Positions 43,330 to 52,990 of a DNA stretch of 64,000 bases are shown here, piece after piece; positions within the stretch are counted from its first letter, which is position 1; each line of letters starts with the position of its first letter. The position numbers and the translations under genes were made by a program. Source of the DNA: Acidobacteriaceae bacterium (GTDB lineage Bacteria; Acidobacteriota; Terriglobia; Terriglobales; Acidobacteriaceae); contig JANYBT010000119.1 in assembly GCA_025360645.1 (NCBI GenBank), positions 1-64,000 of the forward strand, in the 5' to 3' direction. Under the pieces are notes generated by a model. That model worked only from the letters and a program-made list of their open reading frames with translations. It had not been told where the DNA came from and did no database searches.

Positions 43330-45195
43330 CTAAACCGGGACCGCAGGCCGCGCCGTGCCCAACGCCTCCAGCACGTCCACCGCGGAACTATACCGCCCCA
43401 TCGGAGCGCTGATCTGTGCTCCCTGCACCATGTCGCGCACGGCAATCAACATCTCGCGCGCAATCGCCACCCCTTCCGCACGCGCCGCCTCGGGACTGCT
43501 CGCCCTGCCCATTCGCTCAATCACCGAGTCGGGCACCGACACCCGCAACTCGTTTTTCATAAACTCGGCATTCCGCACGCTCACCAGCGGCCAGATCCCC
43601 GCAATCACTGGGATGCGGCAATGCTCAGTGCGCCGCAGGAACGACTCCAGCAATGCCAGGTCGAACACCGGCTGGGTTACCGCATACTCCGCTCCCGCTT
43701 TTACTTTGTATTCGAAACGCCGGATCTCTTCGTCCATGTTCGCCAAGCCCGGGTTCGCCGCCACTCCGATGACGAACGCCGTGCCCGGCCCAATCGGATT
43801 CCCCCCCAGATCCAGCCCCCGGTTCAGGTTGTGCACAATATTGACCAGGCCAATCGCATCCACGTCGAATACCGCAGTCGCATCCGGATAGTTGCCCATC
43901 TTCGGCGGGTCGCCAGTTATGCAAATCAGGTTGTGAAGGCCCGTCGCCGCCGCCCCCAGCAAATCACTCTGGATGCACAGCACGTTACGGTCGCGGCAGG
44001 TGTAGTGCAGGATGGCTTCCATGCCTACCTGCTGCTGCACCAGCAACGAAAGCGCCTGGTTGCTCATCCGCGCCGAAGCCCGCGGGCTGTCCGGAATATT
44101 GATGGCGTCCACCCCCACCGACTTCAGAAACCGCGCCCCTTCAATTTCTTTCGCGATGTCGGTGCCCTTGGGTGGCACGATCTCCACCATGGTCACGAAC
44201 TGGCGTGCCGCGATCTTGGCTCCAAGATGCGAACGTTCCGCCAGCGCCACCGTCGGCACCGCCTTCACTTGTGCCGTCACACCCTCGGTCACCGCCTTGG
44301 AAGTCTTGGCCCGCGCCTCTCCCACCCGCATCGCCGCTTTCATCACTCGAATGTGGTCCGGCTCGGTACCGCAGCAGCCACCCACCAGGCTCACTCCCGC
44401 AGCCACAAATTTGCGCGCGTAGCTCGCCATGTATTCTGGCGAGCACAGGTAGATGTTTCGTCCTTCCACCGAGCGCGGCATTCCGGCGTTCGGTTGCGCC
44501 GCCAGCGGCAATGTTGTCGCCGCCCGCACTCGCTCAATCGCATCCAGCATCGCCACCGGGCCCACGCTGCAGTTGCAGCCAATCACGTCCGCTCCCCACT
44601 GTTCCAGTTGGGCGGTAAAGGTTTCCGGGTCGGAGCCATCCAGACAGTTGCCGTCATCGTCAATGGTGACTTGCGCCACAATGGGGATCGTCTTGTGCAC
44701 ATCGCGCGCGGCCAGCAGTGCCTGGTGGATCTCCTCCAGGTACCCGAAGGTTTCCAGCATGATCAGGTCCACTCCGCCTTCGATCAGCGCCGCAATCTGT
44801 TCGCGGAACGCCGAGCGCGCTTCCTCGAACGAAGTCTTGCCTAACGGCTCAATCCGGATGCCCAGCGGCCCGACCGATCCCGCCACCCAGCAATCGAAGC
44901 TCTTGGCCGCTTCCCGAGCCAGCCGGGCTCCAGCCCCGTTGATCTCCCCAACCTTGTCCCCTAAAGTGTGCCGCTCCAGCCGGACCCGGTTTCCCCCAAA
45001 GGTATTGGTTTCAATCATTTCCGCGCCTGCCTGCAAATATTCGTGGTGGATGCCGCGAATCAGGTCCGGCTGCGACAAATTCAGCTCGTCGTAACAGCGA
45101 TTGATGAAAATCCCCTTCGAATACAACAGGGTGCCCATCGCGCCATCGCACAGCACGGACGATTGTTTCAACCGGGCAAGCAGCTCTCCAGCCAT
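43330..45195 (-). CDS. Bifunctional homocysteine S-methyltransferase / methylenetetrahydrofolate reductase
   Basis: 621 residues from the ATG at 45195. The N-terminal half (about 1-300) is a Zn-dependent homocysteine methyltransferase: LCDGAMGTLLYSKGIFINRC, ETNTFGGNRVRL, GCNCSVGP and the zinc ligands GGCCGTEPDH. The C-terminal half (about 320-610) is MetF-like: VEIVPPKGTD, HYTCRDRNVLCIQSDLLGAA, CITGDPPK and AVTQPVFD. The fusion is known from YitJ-type proteins. It would reduce methylene-THF and pass a methyl group to homocysteine. No SAM riboswitch is visible upstream. Confidence 0.93.
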   Translation of the reverse strand: MAGELLARLKQSSVLCDGAMGTLLYSKGIFINRCYDELNLSQPDLIRGIHHEYLQAGAEMIETNTFGGNRVRLERHTLGDKVGEINGAGARLAREAAKSFDCWVAGSVGPLGIRIEPLGKTSFEEARSAFREQIAALIEGGVDLIMLETFGYLEEIHQALLAARDVHKTIPIVAQVTIDDDGNCLDGSDPETFTAQLEQWGADVIGCNCSVGPVAMLDAIERVRAATTLPLAAQPNAGMPRSVEGRNIYLCSPEYMASYARKFVAAGVSLVGGCCGTEPDHIRVMKAAMRVGEARAKTSKAVTEGVTAQVKAVPTVALAERSHLGAKIAARQFVTMVEIVPPKGTDIAKEIEGARFLKSVGVDAINIPDSPRASARMSNQALSLLVQQQVGMEAILHYTCRDRNVLCIQSDLLGAAATGLHNLICITGDPPKMGNYPDATAVFDVDAIGLVNIVHNLNRGLDLGGNPIGPGTAFVIGVAANPGLANMDEEIRRFEYKVKAGAEYAVTQPVFDLALLESFLRRTEHCRIPVIAGIWPLVSVRNAEFMKNELRVSVPDSVIERMGRASSPEAARAEGVAIAREMLIAVRDMVQGAQISAPMGRYSSAVDVLEALGTARPAVPV

Positions 45196-45289
45196 AGTTT
45201 CTTGAGAATACAGCAAGCTCTGTTGCGGTGCACCCCCATCCGACAACGCCAAACGTCCCCGCGCGCCACAAAATCGGCGCTCAACCGTC

Positions 45290-45298
45290 TGTTATAAT
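45290..45298 (+). promoter_or_regulatory. Extended -10 promoter of the lipoprotein gene
   Basis: TGTTATAAT (45290-45298) is a perfect extended -10 with no good -35. Transcription should begin near 45305, about 46 bases before the TTG start at 45351. This supports the shorter start for the lipoprotein. Confidence 0.65.
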
Positions 45299-45350
45299 CC
45301 GACTTTTGCATCTAACAACCCATCCTGATGACTCTTCGGAGTTCCAAGTT

Positions 45351-46631
45351 TTGAAACGAGCCAGCTTCGGCACATTTGCGTTAATACTTTCCAGCCTGAT
45401 ACTGGCCACCCTGGTACTGGCCAGTTGCGGCACCGCGCCCAACACCCAGACCGGGGGCAGCGGCCTCAAGTTGCGCATCGTGGTTTCGCAAAGCGTCGCG
45501 TCCCTGCTCAGCGCCCCCGGCGTTGTCCTCATTGATGCGCTGCTGGATGTGCGGGCTCGAGTCGCCACCATTTCTGCCGGAAACAACCCCGGTTTGCTGC
45601 TGGTCACACCCGACAAGAAGACCACCATTGCTTTCAGCGTCATCGACACTCGCCTCAACTACGTTAACAACACCAACGAAGCCTCCAGCGGAAGTACGCT
45701 CTTACCGGGATTCACTGAGAGTCTGGTGGTGTCGCCCGACAGCGCAACCCTGTTCGCCGCTGTGCCCACCGCGCCCGTCACCGGACAGTCGCCGGGTGCC
45801 ATCCAGTTGGTAAACCTGTCCACCAACATGATTTACGCCACGGTTCCGGTGCCTTCCGTCCGCTACCTCGCCGTTAGCCACAACGGCAACCGGGTGCTCG
45901 CCTTCAGCGACAATCAGAACTACACCAGCGTAATCACCCCCGCCAACGTCGGGACCTCCACCCCTGCCGTCGTGACGGTCGGCGGCTTTGATCGTCCGGT
46001 GGCCGGCTTTTTCAGCAGTGATGACAACATTGCCTACATCCTGAACTGCGGATCGGAGTGCGGGGGAAGCGTGGCCAGCGTGCAGACCCTCGATCTGGTG
46101 ACCAACACCCCCGGCACGCCCCTACCTGTCGACGCGGCCAGCACCGGCCTGCTCAACGGCAACACTCTCTACGTCGTGGGTACGCCGACCACCTCGCCCG
46201 CGAACTCCTGTACCGGACAAACCACCGCTGCCACCACCTGCGGTCGCCTCACCGTAGTCGACGTCAGCCAGATGACCGTGACGACTTCCGGCATCGTGAT
46301 CACCGACGGATACCACAACCGCATCTCTCTCGGACCCAACGGCCTGCTGTTCATCGGTGCCCGCACCTGCACCAACATCACCGGCATCGCGCCCGCCGAA
46401 ATCCGGGGCTGCCTGTCGGTATTCAATACTGCAACCTTAGCGGTGACCATCCCTCCGCAAACCGGCGACGCCACCGGCTTCCAGCCCATCCCCAACCGCA
46501 ACGTCATGTATCTGACCCAGGGCGGCGAACTCTGGATCTACGACACCGGCACCGGAACCCCGGTTTTGCAAGTCCTCCCCCCCCAGATCGACATTTCGGG
46601 CGACGCGGTAGACGTCAAGCTGATCGACTAG
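45351..46631 (+). CDS. YVTN-type beta-propeller lipoprotein
   Basis: About 426 residues from a TTG at 45351; longer starts would lie upstream of the promoter. The N-terminus (KRASFGTFALILSSLILATL, VLASC) is a lipoprotein signal with the acylated Cys next to LAS. Propeller-like blades follow: TESLVVSPDSATLFAAVPTA, RYLAVSHNGNRVLAFSDN, GLLNGNTLYVVGTPTTSP and RLTVVDVSQMTV. Likely anchored in the outer or inner membrane facing the periplasm. Function unknown. The last 14 bases of the gene are repeated directly after the stop. Confidence 0.8.
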   Translation: MKRASFGTFALILSSLILATLVLASCGTAPNTQTGGSGLKLRIVVSQSVASLLSAPGVVLIDALLDVRARVATISAGNNPGLLLVTPDKKTTIAFSVIDTRLNYVNNTNEASSGSTLLPGFTESLVVSPDSATLFAAVPTAPVTGQSPGAIQLVNLSTNMIYATVPVPSVRYLAVSHNGNRVLAFSDNQNYTSVITPANVGTSTPAVVTVGGFDRPVAGFFSSDDNIAYILNCGSECGGSVASVQTLDLVTNTPGTPLPVDAASTGLLNGNTLYVVGTPTTSPANSCTGQTTAATTCGRLTVVDVSQMTVTTSGIVITDGYHNRISLGPNGLLFIGARTCTNITGIAPAEIRGCLSVFNTATLAVTIPPQTGDATGFQPIPNRNVMYLTQGGELWIYDTGTGTPVLQVLPPQIDISGDAVDVKLID

Positions 46632-46645
46632 AAGCTGATCGACTA
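46617..46645 (+). repeat. 14-bp direct repeat spanning the lipoprotein stop codon
   Basis: AAGCTGATCGACTA occurs at 46617-46630 and again at 46632-46645, one base apart. The first copy encodes the last residues (KLID) and most of the stop. A third, decayed copy may follow. It looks like a local slippage duplication. Confidence 0.8.
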
Positions 46646-46693
46646 CAAGCCGACGGGTAGGAATCTCCAGGGAAAGGGTGGCAGTCCCTCAGC

Positions 46694-46739
46694 CGGGTGC
46701 CCCACCCAACCCTCCTTTCTGGCTTGAGTGGGCCAGTTC
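46694..46739. repeat. Dispersed GC-rich repeat, copy 1
   Basis: This stretch starts CGGGTGCCCCACCCAACC and ends GGCTTGAGTGGGCCAGTTC. A close copy is at 63733-63777. CCCAC and GTGGG within it can pair. It is intergenic, between the lipoprotein gene and the penicillin acylase gene. Confidence 0.75.
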
Positions 46740-46816
46740 CAATGCTTTTGGGAAAAGCACGGCTTCACCCCTGCGGCTAGCAGCCCCCAAGCATGGGGTT
46801 TTAGCCCCGAGCGCCC

Positions 46817-49294
46817 CTACCGCCCCGGTTCCAGCACCGCCTCGTGCCGCTTCGCCTTCTCCACCGCCTGCGCTGTGAACGGCATCTCGAACGTCGTACC
46901 CTCGTACCACGCCTTCCACTGGTCCATGTAGTACGGGCTCTGGTAGATTCCCGACTCGCCGGTCACCAGGTTCGCCGTGCTGTGGTCCAGGTCGCTCAAG
47001 TCATAGGTGGCGCGCTCGGAGGGCCCAAAGTCGCGTCCCACCTGCTTCACCGTGTATCCCGCCCCGCTCTGCTCGTGCACTCCCGGTCCCGTCCCGGAAC
47101 CAAACACTGGCAAACGGCTCAGAACCAGATTGCGAATCTCCACCGGCGACGCCTTCCCCCATTTCCAGTCGTTCAGGTTGGCCGGGATGTCGCTCCGCTT
47201 CAGCGCCCCTTCCATCGCCTCCACCAGCAGCGCATCGTAATTCGCCGCATCTTTCGGCAACCAGCGCTGCGGCTGGTTTTCCAGAACATTCTCCAGCCAG
47301 ACCGGCGAACTAAACCAGTGATAGCTCTGCCAACTCAGCTGCCCCTTGGCTGCCGCCTCATCTTTTGGCGAAGGGCCAAGCTTGGGTTCCAGGATCAGCC
47401 GTACCAGTTCCTTGCGCGCATTGGTCTCAATGGTCGGGGCCGCCGAGTCTGTGCTCATGCGCCCGTTCCAGTCACGCAGGATCTCACGCGCCTGCTTGGC
47501 CCGCTCGGAAAGGCTCGGGGTGCGGTCCATCGCCGCCACCAAGTGCTCCGCGCAAAAGCGGTCGAACCCCGAATACACGTCCGTCTGCAGCGCCAGCATG
47601 TCCGCCGCGGAAAATTTCTTGCCTGCCTCCAGCACGTCGTAGATGCGCTCCGTGCGATACGATGCGTCCCACTCGTTGCTGACCGGATACTTGTACCCGT
47701 TGGGCGTGACCCGGCCATTGGCCGTGGCCAGGATGCCCGACGGCGGGTCGTAAACCATCGGCATCTCGTCAAACGGAATAAATCCGCGCCACTCATGCTT
47801 GCCATCGGCCCCATTCACTGGCAGACCGCCGTCGCCTTCCGGGCGGATGGGTACATGCCCGGTGGCCTGGTATCCAATGTGCCCGTTTACGTCGGCGTAC
47901 ATCACGTTTTGCCCCGGCACATCCCAACCTTTGAGAGCGCTGCGGAATTCCTCCCAGTTCTGCGCCGTGTTGACGTCAAAGAAAATTTCGTGCATTCCAT
48001 CGTAGAGCGTCCAACGCAGCGCGATCTTTCTCGTCTCGCCCGCAATCAGCGGGCTGATCACCGGCCCGTGCCGAGTGATGATCACGTCCACCACCGTATC
48101 CGGACTGTCCTTTACGTGGATGACTTCAAAGCGATGCTCCGGGGCCTGCCAGCCATCCTGCGTCTGGTACCAGCCATCGCTATTGAAGGTTTCGACAAAC
48201 AACTGCTCCACCGTCGCTCCCAGGTTGGTGAATCCCCAGGCAATCTTCTGATTGTGTCCGGCAATGATGTAGGGAGTGCCCGGCAGCGCGAAGCCCGCCA
48301 CGTCATAGTCGCCGCTATGCAGATGCACTTCGAACCACAGGTTAGGCAACTGATGTTGCAGGTGCATGTCATTGGAAAGCAGCGGCTTGCCCGTGACCGT
48401 ATGTTCGCCGGAGACCACCCAATTGTTCGAGCCCGCGCGAAAGTCTGGCGATGCTTGCAGCCATTGCAGAGTCTGGGCAATGTTGTCCGCCGCATCGCCA
48501 TGCAGGCTTGTCATCGAATGCTCGTTCTCCCCTGCCGGTACGCCGTCTTCTTCATCCTGCGGGTCACTCCTGGCGCCCTGCGCGGCGCGCGCGGCTGGCG
48601 GACGATCGTGCCCGGACACATTCACATACAGGTCCGCAGTCAATTCCGGCCCCAGCTTCTCCAGAATTTTTTCCCGGGTCAAAGTCGGAGCGGTGTTGTA
48701 GTGGGTCAGGTCTTGCACCATCCGCGCTCCCATCAGGAGCGAGTCCTCCACCGTCCAGCGTGCAGGATGATATTTCAACAGCCGGAACTCCATGGGGAGC
48801 TTTTCCTGATGCGCATTCAGAAATGCGTTCACCCCGTTGGCATAAGCCTGGAAAAACTTCAAGTCCCTCGCCGGAAGCGTGGCTTGTGCTTTCCGTGCCG
48901 CCTGGCGAAGGCCCAGAATCCGCTGCCCCCGGTCATGGTTCACAAAGTCCGGACCCAGGATCTCCGCCATGTCGCCGCCCGCAAAACGCCGCATCGCGTC
49001 CATTTGCCACAGCCGGTCCTGCGCCGTCACGTAGCCCTGTGCGAAAAACAAATCTTGCAGGCTCGCCGCTTCAATCGTGGGGACGCCGTGCTCGTCGCGC
49101 ACCACCCGCACCTTCGCTCCCAACCCAGCCAGCTTGATGCTGCCATCCAATTGCGGCAGCGCAGCGTGAACAGCCGAGTAGAACCACCCCGCCACGCCCA
49201 GCCCCACCAGCAAGACCAATCCCAGCACCGCCGCCAAAAGCTTCAGCGGCCAGCCCATGTTCCCTTTTTCCGGCACTACCGTCCTCGTACTCAT
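46817..49294 (-). CDS. Penicillin acylase family protein
   Basis: 825 residues. A membrane anchor at the N-terminus (WPLKLLAAVLGLVLLVGLGV) leads to the alpha-chain part with VRVVRDEHGVPTIEAASLQD and GYVTAQDRLWQMDAMRRFAG. The N-terminal nucleophile Ser of the mature beta chain is Ser289 in FRAGSNNWVVSG; LSNDMHLQHQLPNLWFEVHL and GFTNLGATVEQLF follow. Family members cleave amide bonds, including penicillins and acyl-homoserine lactones, after self-processing. The natural substrate is not evident. The gene is divergent from the Fur-family gene. Confidence 0.93.
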   Translation of the reverse strand: MSTRTVVPEKGNMGWPLKLLAAVLGLVLLVGLGVAGWFYSAVHAALPQLDGSIKLAGLGAKVRVVRDEHGVPTIEAASLQDLFFAQGYVTAQDRLWQMDAMRRFAGGDMAEILGPDFVNHDRGQRILGLRQAARKAQATLPARDLKFFQAYANGVNAFLNAHQEKLPMEFRLLKYHPARWTVEDSLLMGARMVQDLTHYNTAPTLTREKILEKLGPELTADLYVNVSGHDRPPAARAAQGARSDPQDEEDGVPAGENEHSMTSLHGDAADNIAQTLQWLQASPDFRAGSNNWVVSGEHTVTGKPLLSNDMHLQHQLPNLWFEVHLHSGDYDVAGFALPGTPYIIAGHNQKIAWGFTNLGATVEQLFVETFNSDGWYQTQDGWQAPEHRFEVIHVKDSPDTVVDVIITRHGPVISPLIAGETRKIALRWTLYDGMHEIFFDVNTAQNWEEFRSALKGWDVPGQNVMYADVNGHIGYQATGHVPIRPEGDGGLPVNGADGKHEWRGFIPFDEMPMVYDPPSGILATANGRVTPNGYKYPVSNEWDASYRTERIYDVLEAGKKFSAADMLALQTDVYSGFDRFCAEHLVAAMDRTPSLSERAKQAREILRDWNGRMSTDSAAPTIETNARKELVRLILEPKLGPSPKDEAAAKGQLSWQSYHWFSSPVWLENVLENQPQRWLPKDAANYDALLVEAMEGALKRSDIPANLNDWKWGKASPVEIRNLVLSRLPVFGSGTGPGVHEQSGAGYTVKQVGRDFGPSERATYDLSDLDHSTANLVTGESGIYQSPYYMDQWKAWYEGTTFEMPFTAQAVEKAKRHEAVLEPGR

Positions 49295-49394
49295 GTCACC
49301 TTTCCTGGCACCACGTTGGCGAACGCGGAAATCCCCAGTATGATTCTGAGGTCACCCCGCCCCACCGCCGGCGGAGACGACCCTCGACCGAAGC

Positions 49395-49907
49395 ATGCTG
49401 CAAAAGCGCATTGACGATCAAGACTCCATCTCTCCGCAGATGGTGCGCGAAGCCAAGGAAATTCTCCGCTCCCATCTCAAGCGGGTCGGCCTCAAGCAGA
49501 CAGACCAGCGTAACACGATCTTGCGCACCTTCCTGGGCACTCGCGAGCACCTTTCTATCGAGGAATTGCACCGCCTCGTGCAAAGAAAAAAGCCCCGCAT
49601 CGGCTTCAGCACCGTGTACCGCACTCTCAAGTTGCTGGCGGATTGCGGACTCGCCAGCGAGGTCGCTTTCCACGACGGCATCTCCCGCTATGAGCACCAG
49701 TACAACCGCCGCAGCCACCATCACATGGTCTGCACCCAATGCGGCAGTTCCGTCGAGTTTTTTTCCACCGAGGTGACCCGACTGGAACGCGAGATCGGCC
49801 GCCGCCATCACTTCCTGACCACGCGCCACACCTTTCAAATCTATGGCCTGTGTCCCAGGTGCGGCCAGAAAGGGACTTCGCTCCGTCCCCACGTCTCTGG
49901 TTCCTGA
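49395..49907 (+). CDS. Fur family transcriptional regulator
   Basis: 170 residues. The winged helix has LKQTDQRNTILRTFLGTREH, IGFSTVYRTLKLLADCGLAS; the metal-binding dimerisation domain has HHHMVCTQCGSSVEFFS and a second Cys pair CPRCGQ. The two Cys pairs form the structural zinc site; RSHHHM provides regulatory ligands. Whether it senses iron, zinc, manganese or peroxide cannot be decided from sequence alone. It could regulate the zinc-uptake-like operon, but no matching box was identified. Confidence 0.93.
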   Translation: MLQKRIDDQDSISPQMVREAKEILRSHLKRVGLKQTDQRNTILRTFLGTREHLSIEELHRLVQRKKPRIGFSTVYRTLKLLADCGLASEVAFHDGISRYEHQYNRRSHHHMVCTQCGSSVEFFSTEVTRLEREIGRRHHFLTTRHTFQIYGLCPRCGQKGTSLRPHVSGS

Positions 49908-49911
49908 TCTT

Positions 49912-50262
49912 ATGTCGACTCACACCTCGCTCGTCCCTGATGCGCGTTCCCGCCAACTGGCCGCGCTCGCCTATCTCACGCCCCTCCCTGCCATCGCCTT
50001 GCGCTTCGTGCCCCAACTGCGAGCCACTCCCTTTGTCATCTTCCATGCCTGGCAAAGCATGATTTTTTGGGTTCTCGCGATCGTGCTGATCGAGGCCGGC
50101 GCCATCCTCTCCGGCTTTGCCTTTGCCGCCATCTGGCTCTTGTTCGCCATCATCTTTGGCTTCGCCGTCTTCTTCACCTGGCTGGTGCTTACTATCAAAG
50201 CCTGGCAAGGCGAGTGGTTCCAACTGCCCAGGATCGGCGAATGGGCGGCCCGCCAGCGTTAG
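49912..50262 (+). CDS. Small membrane protein (DUF4870-like)
   Basis: 116 residues from the ATG at 49912, four bases after the Fur-family stop. [20 protein letters not shown] is followed by [20 protein letters not shown] and two more membrane helices, the layout of DUF4870/Tic20-like proteins. Function unknown. It may be co-transcribed with the Fur-family gene. Confidence 0.7.
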   Translation: MSTHTSLVPDARSRQLAALAYLTPLPAIALRFVPQLRATPFVIFHAWQSMIFWVLAIVLIEAGAILSGFAFAAIWLLFAIIFGFAVFFTWLVLTIKAWQGEWFQLPRIGEWAARQR

Positions 50263-50320
50263 ACATTCTCCCGCCCATCGTTCACAATATTGCAACACTC
50301 AAACACTCACGGAGAAAGCA

Positions 50321-51319
50321 TTGACGCAACTCTTGCGCGCCAAAATCACCGCTCTTGGCACCTACGTCCCACCCCGCCTGCTCACCAACGCCGACCTCGA
50401 AAAGATGGTCGAGACCAATGACCAGTGGATCCTCGAACGCACCGGAATTCGCCAGCGCCACATCGTGGAAAAAGGCGTCGGCACCAGCGATCTGGCCGTG
50501 GAGGCCGCCAAAATCGCCCTCGCCCAGCGCGGCATCTCGCCCAGCGACCTCGACGCCATTATCGTCGGCACCGTCACCCCCGACATGTTCTTCCCCTCCA
50601 CCGCCTGTCTGGTGCAGCACAAGCTGGGCGCAAAAAACATCTGGGGATTTGATCTCTCGGCTGCCTGCTCGGCATTTGTGTACGCCTTGCAGACTGGCGC
50701 TCAGTTCATTCAGACCGGCACCCACAAGAAAGTGCTGGTCATTGGCGCCGACGTCATGTCTTCCATCATCGACTACACCGATCGCGCCACCTGCATCATC
50801 TTCGGCGACGGCGCCGGCGCAGTGCTCTTGGAACCTTCCCAAGACGATTCCGTGGGCCTGATTGATTTCATCCACGAAGTGGACGGCTCCGGCGGCTGCT
50901 TCCTCAACATGCCCGGTGGCGGCAGTCTGAATCCCTCCACCCATGAAACCGTGGACAAGAAAATGCACTTCGTCCATCAGGATGGCGGCGCAGTATTCAA
51001 GTTCGCCGTCCGCAAGATGGCCGAAGCCTGCGACACTCTCCTGCAACGCAACGGACTCAAGGGCAGCGACATCCAGGCTTTCATTCCCCACCAGGCCAAC
51101 CAACGCATCATCACCGCCACCGCCGATCGCCTCGGCATGAACCCCGAGAGCATCATTCTGAACATCGACCGCTTCGGCAACACCACCGCCGCCACCATTC
51201 CGCTCGCCATGCAAACCGCCGTCGACGAAGGCAAGCTGCACCAAGGGGATCTGGTGTTGCTGGCGTCAGTGGGCGCTGGGTTTACGGTCGGCGCAACTCT
51301 GCTGCGCTGGGCCTTCTAG
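50321..51319 (+). CDS. fabH: 3-oxoacyl-ACP synthase III
   Basis: 332 residues from a TTG at 50321 that follows GGAGAAA. Earlier starts lie inside the preceding gene. The thiolase fold has the catalytic Cys at about 116 in [20 protein letters not shown], His in [10 protein letters not shown] and Asn in [12 protein letters not shown]. It condenses acetyl-CoA (or another primer) with malonyl-ACP to begin fatty-acid synthesis. It is not within a fab cluster here. Confidence 0.95.
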   Translation: MTQLLRAKITALGTYVPPRLLTNADLEKMVETNDQWILERTGIRQRHIVEKGVGTSDLAVEAAKIALAQRGISPSDLDAIIVGTVTPDMFFPSTACLVQHKLGAKNIWGFDLSAACSAFVYALQTGAQFIQTGTHKKVLVIGADVMSSIIDYTDRATCIIFGDGAGAVLLEPSQDDSVGLIDFIHEVDGSGGCFLNMPGGGSLNPSTHETVDKKMHFVHQDGGAVFKFAVRKMAEACDTLLQRNGLKGSDIQAFIPHQANQRIITATADRLGMNPESIILNIDRFGNTTAATIPLAMQTAVDEGKLHQGDLVLLASVGAGFTVGATLLRWAF

Positions 51320-51404
51320 CACGCCCCGGTCGAACTTCCAGCACGCCCCGGACGACCTCGACATTGATTTTGGTTTTAGCCGCCGCCTTGGAGTCCGTGG
51401 AAGA

Positions 51405-51423
51405 GCGGCCCTTAAAGGGCCGC
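51405..51423. repeat. Perfect 9-bp inverted repeat
   Basis: GCGGCCCTT (51405-51413) and AAGGGCCGC (51415-51423) flank one A. It lies between fabH and the convergent kelch-like gene. It could add to termination or belong to a dispersed palindrome family. Confidence 0.6.
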
Positions 51424-51479
51424 GTAACTCCGTTCTATCGACGGGGCTTCAGCTTCATTAAGCGCCCCGCCAAAAGAAA

Positions 51480-51515
51480 ATTGCCCCACCACAGCCGAAG
51501 CCGTGATGGGGCAAT
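51480..51515 (-). terminator. Terminator of the kelch-like gene
   Basis: ATTGCCCCA (51480-51488) pairs with TGGGGCAAT (51507-51515), and CAC with GTG further in after one mismatch. Read on the minus strand the hairpin is followed by a T-rich run (TTTTCTTTTGG), as in an intrinsic terminator. The hairpin may also stop fabH transcription from the other side. Confidence 0.7.
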
Positions 51516-51532
51516 CGTCTCAGACTGCTTCC

Positions 51533-52990
51533 CTAGTTGACCGTCACCGTCACTGCCACCGACGGAATTCCGTTCGCCACCACCTCCAGCGACGTCGCTC
51601 CCGTCTCCGCTCCGGCGGGCACGTCAAAGTTGGTGAAGACTATCGCGCTCCCCGTCGCCACTCCCATGGTGCTGTGCCCGTGCGTCCTGCCATAAAACAC
51701 GTGACCCGTCACCTGGTTGGTCAGCCGCACCAGCGGATAGTTCGTTGCCGTCTCCAGCTCATCTCCGAACGCAGCCGCCTGTGACAGTCCATTGAACTGC
51801 GTCCCCGAGATCTTATACGTCGAGCCTCTCACCACCGTCGTCGGAGCCGAAGTGATGGTTGGCGCCCACGCGGAATTGTAGGTCCCGGTGGTCGTGTACA
51901 GTTGCGATCCGCCCACGATCACTTCGCCGGTCGGCAGCACCAGCAGGCTTCCTGAGGCGGACGGGCCTGCGGTCAGGCTCACTCCATTGAACTCATAGAG
52001 CTTTCCCGTGTTGCCCAGCACCAGCACATTGCCGTTGGGCAGCAACGCTGCGTAAGAATCGCCTGCATCATCGCCTCTGGGGAAATCTGGTCCCACCGCC
52101 CACGTCCCCTGATTCACCGGATTCGCTGGCGGAGTGTAGATCGCCGTATGTCCCGAAGTCCCGCCCGTCGGAGTGGATCCCGTCGCGAACACGGTGCCAT
52201 CCGGACGCAGAATTGCCGGCCCGATTTCTCCAGGTGGGTAGTAGCAAAGTTTTCCGCCGGGTCCATAGTGCAGGCACCCAAAGGATGACGGCGAATGCAG
52301 GTCCACGAGAGTGCTGTTTTCCGTGGTCCATTTTCCCTGCACCGTTGCGTGTGCCGGCGTGTATTTCTCCGAGTTTGGCGCATTCTTTACATCCATCGTG
52401 AGTATGCTGCCGTCGGGCATCAACGTCCAGCCTTCTTCGGCGTTGAAATCGCTCTTGCCCGCAAAGCTGACCGTCGTCCACTTCAGCGTAACCGGATCCA
52501 GCATTGCCATCTTCATGTCCAGCTTCCGGCCCACCAGAAACTTGCCGTTGGGCAGCACCGTCGCCGGCGAGTCTCCAATGTAAGGCCAGGTGGCCGGAGG
52601 ATTCACCGACGTCCATGTGTTCGCCGCGGGATCGTAAATCGATCCCAGGTTGGTCAGCGTGAAGGCCCCATTGTTGTACTCTCCGCCCACAATCACCACT
52701 CGGCCATCGGCCAGCACGGCCGACGCAAACGCGTCCGGCACGTATCCAGCCTGCAAACTCGCTTGTTTCGCCCACGTCCCATTCAAATAGCTGCCGTTGA
52801 TGTCGGGCGTCAATTTGTACCAGTCCGACAGTCCGTTGCCTTGATACAGCACTGCTCCATCGGTGAGAAGAAAACCAATTCCGGCGCCGTCGGGCGCGCG
52901 GTTCACAAGTTTTTTCAAGGTCTGCGCCTGCATCACGCATGACGCAGCCATCCACAACACGACCATTACCAGCGAAAATCGTTTTGACAA
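51533..52990 (-). CDS. Secreted kelch/galactose oxidase-like propeller protein
   Basis: About 485 residues from a TTG at 52990, which has AAAGGTG six bases upstream; the frame is open to 53020. A signal peptide (RFSLVMVVLWMAASCVMQAQ) is followed by kelch-like blades: SAVLADGRVVIVGGEYNNGA, IYDPAANTWTSVNPP, PATVLPNGKFLVGRKLD, GWTLMPDGSILTMD and YAALLPNGNVLVLG. A C-terminal immunoglobulin-like domain (PTITSAPTTVVRGSTYKISG) is like that of galactose oxidase relatives. The copper ligands of galactose oxidase were not identified, so enzymatic activity is doubtful. Confidence 0.8.
   Translation of the reverse strand: MSKRFSLVMVVLWMAASCVMQAQTLKKLVNRAPDGAGIGFLLTDGAVLYQGNGLSDWYKLTPDINGSYLNGTWAKQASLQAGYVPDAFASAVLADGRVVIVGGEYNNGAFTLTNLGSIYDPAANTWTSVNPPATWPYIGDSPATVLPNGKFLVGRKLDMKMAMLDPVTLKWTTVSFAGKSDFNAEEGWTLMPDGSILTMDVKNAPNSEKYTPAHATVQGKWTTENSTLVDLHSPSSFGCLHYGPGGKLCYYPPGEIGPAILRPDGTVFATGSTPTGGTSGHTAIYTPPANPVNQGTWAVGPDFPRGDDAGDSYAALLPNGNVLVLGNTGKLYEFNGVSLTAGPSASGSLLVLPTGEVIVGGSQLYTTTGTYNSAWAPTITSAPTTVVRGSTYKISGTQFNGLSQAAAFGDELETATNYPLVRLTNQVTGHVFYGRTHGHSTMGVATGSAIVFTNFDVPAGAETGATSLEVVANGIPSVAVTVTVN

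Noticed and set aside
42997-44844. A 615-codon plus-strand open frame
   Set aside because: It is antisense to xseB and the methyltransferase/MTHFR fusion, is rich in Arg and His as expected from GC-rich antisense, and has no family features.
45196-45290. A SAM riboswitch upstream of the methyltransferase/MTHFR gene
   Set aside because: The leader is under 100 bases and shows no kink-turn or P1-P4 arrangement.
46844-49414. An 856-codon plus-strand open frame
   Set aside because: It is the antisense of the penicillin acylase gene, whose catalytic residues are clear.
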